NCBI RefSeq assembly: GCF_001613265.1
Contig: NZ_BDCA01000015.1
Coordinates: 1 to 64,000 of the forward strand
Length of the DNA: 64,000 nt
From: Nocardia vermiculata NBRC 100427
GTDB lineage: Bacteria > Actinomycetota > Actinomycetes > Mycobacteriales > Mycobacteriaceae
Reading direction: 5' to 3'
Shown here piece by piece: positions 1 to 8,020 of this stretch. Numbering within the stretch: position 1 is the stretch's first letter; each line of letters starts with the position of its first letter. The notes below the pieces were generated by a model. That model searched no databases. It was given only the letters and a program-made list of their open reading frames with translations, and had not been told where the DNA came from. Made by a program: the position numbers and the translations under genes.

Positions 1-24
1 TTAGTTCCGGTTCGAGATCACATT

Positions 25-41
25 TCACCCGCAAGGGGTGA
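25..41. promoter_or_regulatory. Palindrome TCAYCC-N5-GGRTGA, copy 1
   Basis: TCACCC-GCAAG-GGGTGA is a perfect 6-5-6 inverted repeat whose right edge is 82 nt before the first gene of the PLDc_N/DUF7144 pair. It is one of five related copies in the first 11 kb, all intergenic. It is read as an operator; the cognate regulator is unknown. Confidence 0.6.
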
Positions 42-123
42 TTCCCGTCGGCAACGGAATTCCTACTCTCGACTTCATCGTCGTATGCGCGGCGAATAAC
101 GACCGAGAAATACGAGGTGAGTC

Positions 124-498
124 ATGTCGGTATGGCAGGTTCTGTGGCTGATCCTGGTGAGCTTCGCATTCATGGCCTACATACTCTTGCTGTTCTTCAT
201 CATCAGCGACCTGTTCCGGGACCGTCAGACATCCGGCTGGGTCAAGGCGGTGTGGGTCCTGTTTCTGTTCATTCTCCCGCTGATCACCGCGCTGGTGTAC
301 CTGCTGGTCCGCGGCGGTGGTATGAGCGAGCGCACCGCGACCGCCACCGAGCAGGCTCGCGCGGCCGAGAAGGAATACATTCGGACGACCGCCGGCACCA
401 ACCATGCCGCGCAGATCGCCGACGCCAAACAGCTGCTGGACAACGGAACGATTTCCGCGCAGGAGTTCGAGCGGCTGAAGGAGAAGGCGCTCGCGTGA
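124..498 (+). CDS. PLDc_N/SHOCT-type small membrane protein
   Basis: A 124-residue protein with two membrane helices (about residues 5-27 and 38-62), in the layout of a PLD-nuclease N-terminal membrane domain. A soluble tail follows and ends in a SHOCT-like motif (AQIADAKQLLDNGTISAQEFERLKEKAL, residues about 96-123, abbreviated here by its ends), a short domain often found at the C-terminus of membrane proteins. The start follows a GAGGTGA ribosome site. It lies 67 nt before a DUF7144 gene on the same strand, so the two probably form one unit behind the palindrome at 25-41. The biochemical role is unknown; envelope stress is inferred from context only. Confidence 0.75.
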   Translation: MSVWQVLWLILVSFAFMAYILLLFFIISDLFRDRQTSGWVKAVWVLFLFILPLITALVYLLVRGGGMSERTATATEQARAAEKEYIRTTAGTNHAAQIADAKQLLDNGTISAQEFERLKEKALA

Positions 499-565
499 GA
501 GCACGCCCTCGACAGCACCCCGGGCAGTGGTCGCCACTTCGGCCAGGTCAGAAGGAAGTCCACTC

Positions 566-976
566 ATGACGACCAATCCGTACGAACAACGTCCGGTCCA
601 GCAGGGTTTCGCCGCCGGAATCACCATGTTCGCCGCCGTCATGCTGTTGCTCGGCAGCATTGTGTTCATCCTGCAGGGAATTTCGGCGGTCGTCGGCGAC
701 GACGTGTTCGTCGCCGTCCCCGCCTACAGCTACCGGATGGATCTGACGACGTGGGGCTGGGTGCACATCGTGCTCGGCATCATCGGCGTCCTCGTCGCCT
801 TCGGGCTGATGACCACGGCGACCTGGGCGCGGGTCTTCGCCCTCGCGGTTGCTGGGCTGTCGATCATCGCGAGTTTTCTCTCGCTGCCGTACGCGCCGTG
901 GTGGTCGATCGTGACGATCGTCCTCGATCTCGTGGTGATCTGGGCGATCTCCACTTGGCGGCCGTACGCTCGCTGA
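566..976 (+). CDS. DUF7144-type four-helix membrane protein (paralog 1)
   Basis: A 136-residue membrane protein with four hydrophobic segments and the pattern shared by the three paralogs in this window: a short Gln-rich N-terminus, FxxxMLLLxGSIxxLQGISAV, a loop with YxYRMDLTTWGWVHI, and a final WAISTWRP. The start at 566 is chosen over an in-frame start at 527 because AGAAGGAAG precedes it and the paralogs begin at the same point. Function is not known. It ends just before a strong terminator hairpin. The paralogs are at 7013-7441 and 10719-11168. Confidence 0.8.
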   Translation: MTTNPYEQRPVQQGFAAGITMFAAVMLLLGSIVFILQGISAVVGDDVFVAVPAYSYRMDLTTWGWVHIVLGIIGVLVAFGLMTTATWARVFALAVAGLSIIASFLSLPYAPWWSIVTIVLDLVVIWAISTWRPYAR

Positions 977-991
977 CTGCCGACCACAAAT

Positions 992-1028
992 CGTTGCCCG
1001 CCGCGAATCCCATTCGCGGCGGGCAACG
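992..1028. terminator. Bidirectional terminator hairpin
   Basis: Perfect 17-bp arms (beginning CGTTGCCCGCCGCGAAT) around a CCC loop, between two convergent genes. There is no clear U-tract, as is usual in high-GC actinobacteria. Confidence 0.75.
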
Positions 1029-1053
1029 GTTGTCGGGTCCTTCGGGTAACGAG

Positions 1054-2949
1054 TCAGGGCGTCACGATGGCGAAGTCCGGGTCCGGATTGTCCAGGTATC
1101 CCATCAATTCACTCAACTTCGCCGCGTCGCCGTCCACGCCAATGGTTCCGTCACCGATCATCTGCTGAATATCCCTGCCTCCCAGCAAAGCTGTGTGGAG
1201 ATCGGGACCGGTGAGCGTGAACACGGTCTCCGCGGAGGACGAGTCGGCATCGGTATCGAAATGTACGAGAACACCGTTGCGCAGTTGCATGCGGTGCACG
1301 AGATCCTGATCGGAAATGCGCCAGTCGATGGTGATATCCGCCGACCATGCCCGGGGGCCGTCGATCCGTAACGCCACCGCGTCGAACAATTGTTCCACGC
1401 TGAGCGCGGCGGCGATATCCGGTGATGCCGCCACCGTCGGTGTACCGACGGATCCGTTGCGCAATTCGTAGGCACCCATCAGGAAGAAGTTGCGCCACGT
1501 ACCGTTCTCCGAGCCGTAGCCGAGTTGTTCCAGCGCGTCGGCTTGCAAGGAGCGGGCCGCCTTGTGATCGGGTTCGGCGAAGATCACATAATTCAATACC
1601 TGCGCCACCCAACGGAAGTCGCCGGCGGAATAGGAATCGTGCGCCTTCTTCACCACCTCGTCTACACCGCCCATGAATTCGATGTGGCGCAGCGCCGATT
1701 CGGTGGGCGGATGCTGCCACAGGGTGGCCGGATTACCGTCGAACCAGCCCATATAGCGCTGATAGATCGCCTTGACGTTGTGGCTGACCGAACCGTAGTA
1801 CCCGTGGGTGTGCCATGCCTCGGCGAGCGCCGGCGGCAATTCGATGTTCTCCGCGATCTCGATCCCGGTGGCGCCCTTGTTCAAGGCCCGCAACGTCTGG
1901 TCGTGCAGATAGGCGTAGAGATCTCGCTGCAGGCCGAGGAACTCCGTCAGCCTCGCGGTACCCCAGGTGGGCCAGTGATGCGAGGCGAACACGACATCGG
2001 AACGCGCGGCGAAACGGTTGATCGACTCGGTCAGATACTTCGACCACACATGCGGGTCACGTACCAGCGCACCACGTAACGTCAGGAGATTGTGCAGCGT
2101 ATGCGTCGCGTTCTCGGCCATACACAGCGCCCGCCGATCGGGAAAGTAGAAGTTCATTTCCGACGGTGCCTCGGTTCCGGGCGTGAGCTGGAATTCGATG
2201 TGCACCCCGTCGACAACCTCGGTCTGGCCGGAGTATCCGATATCGACGGTCGGTGTGATCAGCGTCGGCGTGCCGGTGGAGGTCGTCGGTCCGAGCCCGG
2301 CACCCACCGCGCCGTGCGCTCCGCGCGGAAGGGCCGCACCGTACATGTAGGCGGCACGCCGAGCCATCGCGGTTCCCGCGTATACGTTCTCTTCGACTGC
2401 GTGTTCGACGAAGCCCGACGGCGCCAGAATCGGGCACCGCCCAGATGTCACGTCCTCGGGGGTGGTCACGCCCTTGACACCGCCGAAATGGTCGATGTGC
2501 GAATGGGTGTAGATCACCCCGGTCACCGGCCGGTCACCGCGGTGAGCGCGATACAGCGCCAATCCGGCGGCGGCGGTCTCCGCTGAGATCAACGGATCGA
2601 TGACCACGACACCGGTATCGCCCTCGACCAGTGTCATATTCGACAGGTCCAGCCCACGAATCTGATAGATCCCGTCTGTGACTTCGAACAGGCCCTGGAT
2701 CGTGCACAGCTTTGATTGCCGCCACAGGCTCGGGTGGACGGTCGGCGGGCACTCCTGGTCCAGAAAGGAAAAGGAGTCGCTGTCCCAGACCACGTCCCCC
2801 GTGTCGTTCTTGACAACTCCCGGTTCCAGGGCCGCTATGAAACCCCGGCGGGCATCCTCGAAATCCTGCTCGTCGCCGAACGGAAAGGTCCGTTCCGCGT
2901 CTCGATTCTGTGCCGCGATTTTCGGCGAAACGTGACTGTCAACGGACAT
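1054..2949 (-). CDS. Alkyl/aryl-sulfatase of the SdsA1/YjcS metallo-beta-lactamase type
   Basis: A 631-residue protein predicted to hydrolyse primary alkyl sulfates (SDS-like surfactants) to alcohol and sulfate. The N-terminal metallo-beta-lactamase fold carries the full binuclear zinc motif T-H149-S-H151-I-D153-H154. A helical dimerisation region follows (around residues 400-500), then a C-terminal SCP2-like sterol-carrier fold, which is the order of SdsA1. No signal peptide is visible, so a cytoplasmic location is inferred. The start at 2949 is preferred to one at 2970 because AGGGG lies 8 nt upstream. A palindrome of the recurring TCAYCC type stands 79 nt before this start, placing the gene in the proposed regulon. 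Confidence 0.88.
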   Translation of the reverse strand: MSVDSHVSPKIAAQNRDAERTFPFGDEQDFEDARRGFIAALEPGVVKNDTGDVVWDSDSFSFLDQECPPTVHPSLWRQSKLCTIQGLFEVTDGIYQIRGLDLSNMTLVEGDTGVVVIDPLISAETAAAGLALYRAHRGDRPVTGVIYTHSHIDHFGGVKGVTTPEDVTSGRCPILAPSGFVEHAVEENVYAGTAMARRAAYMYGAALPRGAHGAVGAGLGPTTSTGTPTLITPTVDIGYSGQTEVVDGVHIEFQLTPGTEAPSEMNFYFPDRRALCMAENATHTLHNLLTLRGALVRDPHVWSKYLTESINRFAARSDVVFASHHWPTWGTARLTEFLGLQRDLYAYLHDQTLRALNKGATGIEIAENIELPPALAEAWHTHGYYGSVSHNVKAIYQRYMGWFDGNPATLWQHPPTESALRHIEFMGGVDEVVKKAHDSYSAGDFRWVAQVLNYVIFAEPDHKAARSLQADALEQLGYGSENGTWRNFFLMGAYELRNGSVGTPTVAASPDIAAALSVEQLFDAVALRIDGPRAWSADITIDWRISDQDLVHRMQLRNGVLVHFDTDADSSSAETVFTLTGPDLHTALLGGRDIQQMIGDGTIGVDGDAAKLSELMGYLDNPDPDFAIVTP

Positions 2950-3027
2950 CGAACGCACCCCTGTCTCCATTGTGAGCTATCAACACACCGTCACCAGCGA
3001 CGGTCGCACCGACGACGAGCGCGTACC

Positions 3028-3044
3028 TCACCCGCGTCGGGTGA
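3028..3044. promoter_or_regulatory. Palindrome TCAYCC-N5-GGRTGA, copy 2
   Basis: TCACCC-GCGTC-GGGTGA is a perfect 6-5-6 inverted repeat, 79 nt upstream of the alkyl-sulfatase start on the minus strand. The spacing to the start codon nearly equals that of copies 1 and 4. Confidence 0.6.
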
Positions 3045-3073
3045 AATGTCGGCTACCCGAGTGCACCGCGACC

Positions 3074-4471
3074 TCAGCGCAGCGGCACTTCCACGTCTCC
3101 GCCGCCCTCGTAGGTCAGCCGCGGGTGGATCTTCACCAGGGCAGGCGCGGGAACGAAGCCTCCGGCGAACAACGCCTCCCCCTGGCGGAACCACGGGGAA
3201 CGGGCCAGCAGCGCCCGCGGCACGTACCCGAAATAGGTGCTCAACTCGGTGAGATCGGCCGGTGAGGTCATCTTCATCAGCGCGAGGTTGTCGCATTGGG
3301 AGATGATTCCCGGATGCACGCGCGAGGGGCGCTGCGTCGACAGCAGCAGCCACAGCCCGAATTTGCGGCCCTCGGCAGCGATCTGGATCAGCCGCTCCCG
3401 CACCGCAACCGCTACCGGTGAATCCAGCCGCGGGGAGGCGAGGTTGTGTGCCTCGTCGATGACGAGCAGCAGCGGTTTGCGTTCCTCACGCCGGTCCCAG
3501 AGCTCGTCGAGGAGTGCGAGAGCTACGACCAGGTGTTGCTCGGGGGTGGAGAAGCCTCCCAATGCCAGAACCGTCACATCCGGTCGCTCGGCCACGATCT
3601 CGGTGACGGCCGGATCACCACCGGCCCAGACCTCCCACCCGGACAACCGGAGGTTCTCCACCCGCATGGCCAGCCGCCGGGCAGCGGCACCGCCGGTGTC
3701 GCGCAGCCGCGCGAGGGCATCCTCGATTTCGTGGGCGTCGAGCGTCGGTCCGGCCTCGAGATAGGAACCCAGATGCAGCAGTTCGTTGAATTCCTCGCGA
3801 TCGGCGATCGGATCGAGACGCAGGATGGCTGCCTTCGAGGCGAGAGGCATGCTCAGGAATCTGGCACGCAGTCTCGTCCCCGCACGGCCGTGAGCGCTCA
3901 ACACCCGAATATTGCGGTCGCGCAATGCGTCTGCGGTCGTCCCGCCGGCCTCCGGGCTCATGTCACCCAGGCGCACGAAGTCGGAGTTGGGGTCGAAGAT
4001 CACCATCGGCAACGCCGTATGCGCAATGAGCTGCTCCAGCACGACCCCGAGAGCGTAGGTCTTGCCCGATCCACTCTGCCCGCACCAGAACGTATGCCGG
4101 TTGAACCGGCCGGGCAGCACCCGCACCGGGCGGCCGGGTGCGCTGAGGTCGGTGCCGACGTCGAGAATCGCCCCGGTCCGATCGTGCAACAGCTGTACTG
4201 TCGCGGCGTCGGCAGGTTCCACGGCACCGAGGTCGAACGCATGGCTGGCCCGGGTGTCGATGCCGTCCGCGGCGAGATCACCGAGTAGACGGCCGCGTAG
4301 CCGGGCCGGTTCGCCGTCGGAACGTTCCTCCACCAGCGCCAGCTGCCGACTGCGCGCGCTGGTGATGACGACGAAGGTGCCCGGAATCAACCGGCTTCCG
4401 GTGGCGTCACCGATGACGAAGGACCGGCCGTCGTCCGAATGCGCCGACAGTTCGGTACCGTGGGCAGTCAT
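3074..4471 (-). CDS. HerA/FtsK-like ATPase (DUF87 family)
   Basis: A 465-residue P-loop ATPase with Walker A GQSGSGKT (residues 131-138), a following IFDPNSDF segment typical of HerA/VirB4 proteins, Walker B LLLVIDEAHN, and a downstream LLLSTQRPSRVHPGI segment (sensor/arginine-finger region). The N-terminal 120 residues look like the beta-barrel HerA domain. Family members are hexameric translocases acting on DNA or other polymers, often paired with NurA nuclease. No NurA-like gene is adjacent, so the substrate is unknown. The start has only a weak ribosome site; the length fits the family. Confidence 0.8.
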   Translation of the reverse strand: MTAHGTELSAHSDDGRSFVIGDATGSRLIPGTFVVITSARSRQLALVEERSDGEPARLRGRLLGDLAADGIDTRASHAFDLGAVEPADAATVQLLHDRTGAILDVGTDLSAPGRPVRVLPGRFNRHTFWCGQSGSGKTYALGVVLEQLIAHTALPMVIFDPNSDFVRLGDMSPEAGGTTADALRDRNIRVLSAHGRAGTRLRARFLSMPLASKAAILRLDPIADREEFNELLHLGSYLEAGPTLDAHEIEDALARLRDTGGAAARRLAMRVENLRLSGWEVWAGGDPAVTEIVAERPDVTVLALGGFSTPEQHLVVALALLDELWDRREERKPLLLVIDEAHNLASPRLDSPVAVAVRERLIQIAAEGRKFGLWLLLSTQRPSRVHPGIISQCDNLALMKMTSPADLTELSTYFGYVPRALLARSPWFRQGEALFAGGFVPAPALVKIHPRLTYEGGGDVEVPLR

Positions 4472-4528
4472 CTTCCGAGTGTGCCACCATTCAGCAATTT
4501 TTCGGTTATCTTCGCCGGGTGTTCCACC

Positions 4529-5185
4529 TCAGCTCAGGTCGAGAACACCTCTGATGGTGAACAACGCCCCGAAGATGAACAGCACGCCCAACGTCAGATT
4601 CCGATTGTTTCGAATCATCCACGCCTGCACGGAATCCATCGCCTGCTTGGCACGCTCCCCCAACACCAGGTAGATGGCGATCGGGATCAAGAAATCCAGT
4701 GCAGCGGCTACCAACAGCAGTACGGCGGCCAGCAACGCAGCCCCCGGGCCTACATGGGAACTGGATATCACACTCATGCCCGACACCATGATGAAGAGAT
4801 TCGGGTTGATGATCGCGAAGCCGAGACCGACGACGAAAGCCCTGCCGGGACCCGCGCTCTGTAGCGCGGTCAGCCATTTCGGCGTACTCGCCACCGGCCC
4901 CGTGGGATGCACCGCGATCCAGCTGCCCGCGGCCAGGAAGATCAAGCCCACCACGAGCCCGGCGCTGTGCGCGGTGTCCTGGGAGGTGGCACCAGGTTCG
5001 GATGCGCCACCCAGCAAGGCTGAGATCGCAATCAAGGTGTACACCAGCAGGAATGCGGACCCGAACGCAACGGGGTTACGTACCGGGCGGGAAGAATGCA
5101 ACAGCAGCGTACATCCCGCGACCGCGCCCGGCGTGACGATCAAGCCCACCATTTCGGGCAGTAACTCCGCGAAAAGAGTACCCAT
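4529..5185 (-). CDS. GAP-family (Sap-like) integral membrane protein
   Basis: A 218-residue protein with about six membrane helices, beginning MGTLFAELLPEMVGLIVTPGAV. This pattern is typical of the GAP/Sap family, whose mycobacterial members help move peptidoglycolipids or sulfolipids across the membrane. The start at 5185 (ATG) is preferred to the GTG at 5188 because GGAG lies 5 nt before it. It is separated from the SulP gene upstream by 78 nt and may share its transcript. The substrate cannot be read from the sequence. Confidence 0.75.
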   Translation of the reverse strand: MGTLFAELLPEMVGLIVTPGAVAGCTLLLHSSRPVRNPVAFGSAFLLVYTLIAISALLGGASEPGATSQDTAHSAGLVVGLIFLAAGSWIAVHPTGPVASTPKWLTALQSAGPGRAFVVGLGFAIINPNLFIMVSGMSVISSSHVGPGAALLAAVLLLVAAALDFLIPIAIYLVLGERAKQAMDSVQAWMIRNNRNLTLGVLFIFGALFTIRGVLDLS

Positions 5186-5263
5186 CACGGCTCCTTCGGC
5201 CGAGGGTGGCGCTCGGTGGCGACACCGATGCCGGAAAGCTATCGGAGCCGGCAGCCAGGTTCG

Positions 5264-6997
5264 TCATTCGTTGGGGGTGAAATCGCGTTCCACGCGTACC
5301 AACGCTCGCCCGTAGGCGGTCAATGTCGATTCACCGACGACAGGTGTAGCGGGGAAGAACTCCAATCGCACGCCGTGCCCGGTGCGTAGGGTGGCCGTCC
5401 AGGATGCGTAGATATCGCGATCCACACCGCTGAGATACAAGCGCCCGCCCAGCTCGTCCAGTCGGCGGGCGTATTCGGCGACGACCGCGAAGAAGGTGGC
5501 GTTCAACGTGGTCCGACCGCGCAGGCGCAGGATTACCACCGCGTTCTCCCCGTGCGACGGATTCGGGAGGCGCATCTGCAACGTCCGCGCGCCAGCATAG
5601 AACAGACTGCCGTATACATCGAGGATCACAATCTCGCCCGCCGCCAGGTATCTGGGCACCGGAGCCTCCACCAGCTGCTCGTCCTGCACCCGCAATCGCA
5701 CCACTTTCAAATCCAGCGCGTCGCGGTTGAGCTGCATCAGCAACGACAGCACCACCCCCACACCCAGTGCCGCGGTCACCGGGAGGGCCAACGTCGCAAC
5801 GAAGGTCGCCACCAGCACGATTCGCGAGGTGGTTCCGCTACTCCAGATCGCGGTCACCCGAGCCGGCTCGAACGAACCGGCCGCCGCCACGATCAAGACC
5901 GCGGCCAGTGTGGGCATTGCGACCCGACCCACCAGTCCCGCGAAAGCTACCAGGATCACCAGCATCCAGACACCGGTCGACACCGAAGCCCACCGGGTGC
6001 GTGCCCCGGCAGTGCGATTGAGGGCGGTCTGGCCGACCGATCCACCGACCGGCATGCCACGGAAGAAGGCTGTCGCCATATTACCGATTCCCTGCGCGGT
6101 GAAGTCGCGGTCGGCATCCGAACGTGGCCCACCCGGGTTGGGAGCAGCATCGGCCACACCGGCCGCCTGCACCAGCACGATGAGCGCGACCGCGGCCGCG
6201 CCGGTGATCAACGAAGGTGACAGCAGCGACAGGTCCGGCCAGTGCGGAACCGGAAATCCGGTCGGTATCTCACCTACGTCGGATACCCGGGCGACCGAAT
6301 CCCATCCGGCCACGATAACCAGCGCGGTCGGCACGATCAGCGCCCCGAGTGACGCCAGCAATCGCACTCGGGTCCGTGCGAACCCGGCCATGAGGGCGAT
6401 GGCCAGAATCCCGGCCGCCAACGAGCGCAGGTCGATGTCGGCGGGATGGACAATCACCTGCCACGCTTTCTCGACCGGCGTTCCGCCGCCCGGATGCGCA
6501 CCGACCAGATCCGCCAACTGGCCGAAGACGATGTTCGCGGCGATACCGAGCAGGAATCCGGTCATCACCGAATGGGAGACGAACCTGGTGTACCGGCCGA
6601 GCCGCGCCGCGCCCGCCCCGATCATCACCGCACCGGCGATCAGCGTCGGCAACGTCAGCGCAGCCGCGCGGTCGCGCGGTTCGACCGCGACCAGCGCCGA
6701 ACCCGCCGCCAGTGCGGAGGCATTCGTCGTGGTGACGATCATGAGGGTGGTGCTGGTGGCGAGTCCGCTGAACAGCGGACCGGACATGCTCGCGTACAGT
6801 CCGTGGACCGGGCTCACCCCGGCCAGAACACCTGCGGCCATGCCGGAGGGCACGCTGCCGATTGCTCCTGGCAGGCCGGCGATGACATCGGAACGGGTGG
6901 GTCGCTCGCGCGGCAACGCCGCTCGCACTTTTCCCGCCACCCGCCGCAGCGCCGAGCCGCCGTCCCCACTGTCAGGACGGCGGCGGCACCACGGCAT
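5264..6997 (-). CDS. SulP-family anion transporter with STAS domain
   Basis: A 577-residue protein. Residues about 30-430 hold the SulP membrane core (start motif DVIAGLPGAIGSVPSGMAAGVLAGVSPVHGLYA, abbreviated by its ends), with the conserved PxxGLY-like segment. Residues about 450-570 form a C-terminal STAS domain (GEIVILDVYGSLFYAG). Relatives import sulfate, bicarbonate or other anions by H+ or Na+ coupling; the substrate here is unproven. The gene starts 15 nt after the stop of the DUF7144 gene at 7013-7441, so the two very likely share an operon read from the 7503-7519 palindrome. Confidence 0.87.
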   Translation of the reverse strand: MPWCRRRPDSGDGGSALRRVAGKVRAALPRERPTRSDVIAGLPGAIGSVPSGMAAGVLAGVSPVHGLYASMSGPLFSGLATSTTLMIVTTTNASALAAGSALVAVEPRDRAAALTLPTLIAGAVMIGAGAARLGRYTRFVSHSVMTGFLLGIAANIVFGQLADLVGAHPGGGTPVEKAWQVIVHPADIDLRSLAAGILAIALMAGFARTRVRLLASLGALIVPTALVIVAGWDSVARVSDVGEIPTGFPVPHWPDLSLLSPSLITGAAAVALIVLVQAAGVADAAPNPGGPRSDADRDFTAQGIGNMATAFFRGMPVGGSVGQTALNRTAGARTRWASVSTGVWMLVILVAFAGLVGRVAMPTLAAVLIVAAAGSFEPARVTAIWSSGTTSRIVLVATFVATLALPVTAALGVGVVLSLLMQLNRDALDLKVVRLRVQDEQLVEAPVPRYLAAGEIVILDVYGSLFYAGARTLQMRLPNPSHGENAVVILRLRGRTTLNATFFAVVAEYARRLDELGGRLYLSGVDRDIYASWTATLRTGHGVRLEFFPATPVVGESTLTAYGRALVRVERDFTPNE

Positions 6998-7012
6998 CGT
7001 CGAACGATCGGA

Positions 7013-7441
7013 TCAGGAGTTCTCGGGACGCCAGGTCGCGACGGCCCAGATGACCACGATGCCGAGCGCGATGACGACAATCGACCATGCCGGGTAGTAC
7101 GGCAGCCAGAGGAAGTTGGCGATGATCGACAGCGAGGCGATCGCGATCGCCACCACTCGGCCCCAGGTACTGCCGGTCCACAGGCCGATCGCGGACACCA
7201 CCAGCAGGATGCCGAGCACGATGTGCACCCAGCCCCAGGCCGTCAGGTCGATCTCGTAGACGTACTGGGGTCCGGACACGAACAAATCGTCGGCCGCGAC
7301 GGCCGAGATGCCCTGCAGGATCGATAGCACTCCGATCACTGCCAGCAACATCGCGGCACCGATCGACGTACCGGCGGCGACGCTGTCACGGACCGCATGG
7401 GACTGCGGCCGGGGCTGGTCCTGAGGTGCGGTTGTTGCCAT
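7013..7441 (-). CDS. DUF7144-type four-helix membrane protein (paralog 2)
   Basis: A 142-residue protein with four hydrophobic segments and the paralog signature LLAVIGVLSILQGISAVA, YxYEIDLTAWGWVHI and WAVATWRPE. The ATG at 7441 has GAAGGAGTCGGAG upstream. It is the first gene of a probable DUF7144-SulP unit. A TCACCC-N5-GGGTGA palindrome lies 62 nt before the start. Function is unknown. Confidence 0.8.
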   Translation of the reverse strand: MATTAPQDQPRPQSHAVRDSVAAGTSIGAAMLLAVIGVLSILQGISAVAADDLFVSGPQYVYEIDLTAWGWVHIVLGILLVVSAIGLWTGSTWGRVVAIAIASLSIIANFLWLPYYPAWSIVVIALGIVVIWAVATWRPENS

Positions 7442-7502
7442 CTCCGACTCCTTCCGAGCGGGGGTTCTGCGTCAACCTTGCTCGGGGCGAGAGGTGACCA
7501 CA

Positions 7503-7519
7503 TCACCCACTGCGGGTGA
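7503..7519. promoter_or_regulatory. Palindrome TCAYCC-N5-GGRTGA, copy 3
   Basis: TCACCC-ACTGC-GGGTGA, a perfect 6-5-6 inverted repeat, 62 nt upstream of DUF7144 paralog 2 (minus strand). Copy 4 follows 24 nt further on and faces the divergent 71-aa gene. Confidence 0.65.
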
Positions 7520-7543
7520 AGCAACACCCCCGCTCGGCGCGAA

Positions 7544-7560
7544 TCATCCCGAACGGATGA
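7544..7560. promoter_or_regulatory. Palindrome TCAYCC-N5-GGRTGA, copy 4
   Basis: TCATCC-CGAAC-GGATGA, a perfect 6-5-6 inverted repeat with a compensated C-to-T / G-to-A change relative to copies 1-3. It lies 80 nt upstream of the 71-aa gene. Compensated change in both arms argues for binding as a dyad. Confidence 0.65.
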
Positions 7561-7639
7561 TGTGCGGGTTCCGGGCACGCACCACACTCACCGAGGGGGC
7601 CAGCACGGATGGACACCGACCGCAGAGAGGCAGATCTCC

Positions 7640-7855
7640 ATGGCGAGGACGATGCGGTATCAGTTCGTCATCGAGGGCGAGCTGTCGGACCGGGCGTTGG
7701 CCGTGTTCTCCGACCTGACTCGCAGTGACGTATCCACCGCCGGCACCACCACCCTGTACGGGTCGATGGTGGACAGCACCGCAGTGCGCGGCGTGCTCGC
7801 CCGGGTGGACTCGCTCGGATTGACGCTGATCGAGATGTCGCGCCTGCCCGACTGA
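7640..7855 (+). CDS. 71-residue hypothetical protein
   Basis: A small soluble protein starting MARTMRYQFVIEGELSD. Alternating hydrophobic strands and one helix suggest a compact alpha/beta (ferredoxin-like or ACT-like) fold, but no family is recognised. The start at 7640 has GAGAGGCAG upstream; an in-frame start at 7562 would overlap the palindrome and is less likely. The gene lies directly before the LuxR-type regulator on the same strand and behind copy 4 of the recurring palindrome. Confidence 0.6.
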   Translation: MARTMRYQFVIEGELSDRALAVFSDLTRSDVSTAGTTTLYGSMVDSTAVRGVLARVDSLGLTLIEMSRLPD

Positions 7856-8020
7856 CCAGTCACACACTCATTCCGTCCGGAATCGATTCGGTCAAATCGT
7901 CGGCCGATGCGCCCCGTTCACAGCTATCAGCTGGTATACGTACGGTAACTAGTAAACCAATCACCCAGTCGGATTACTACGCGCATTCCATCGATAGAAC
8001 ACAGTGTTCAGGACGGTGTG

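Noticed and set aside
7868..7885. Weak ATTCC/GGAAT dyad before the LAL regulator as a sixth copy of the palindrome
   Set aside because: Arm sequence and 4-bp centre do not fit the TCAYCC-N5-GGRTGA pattern.
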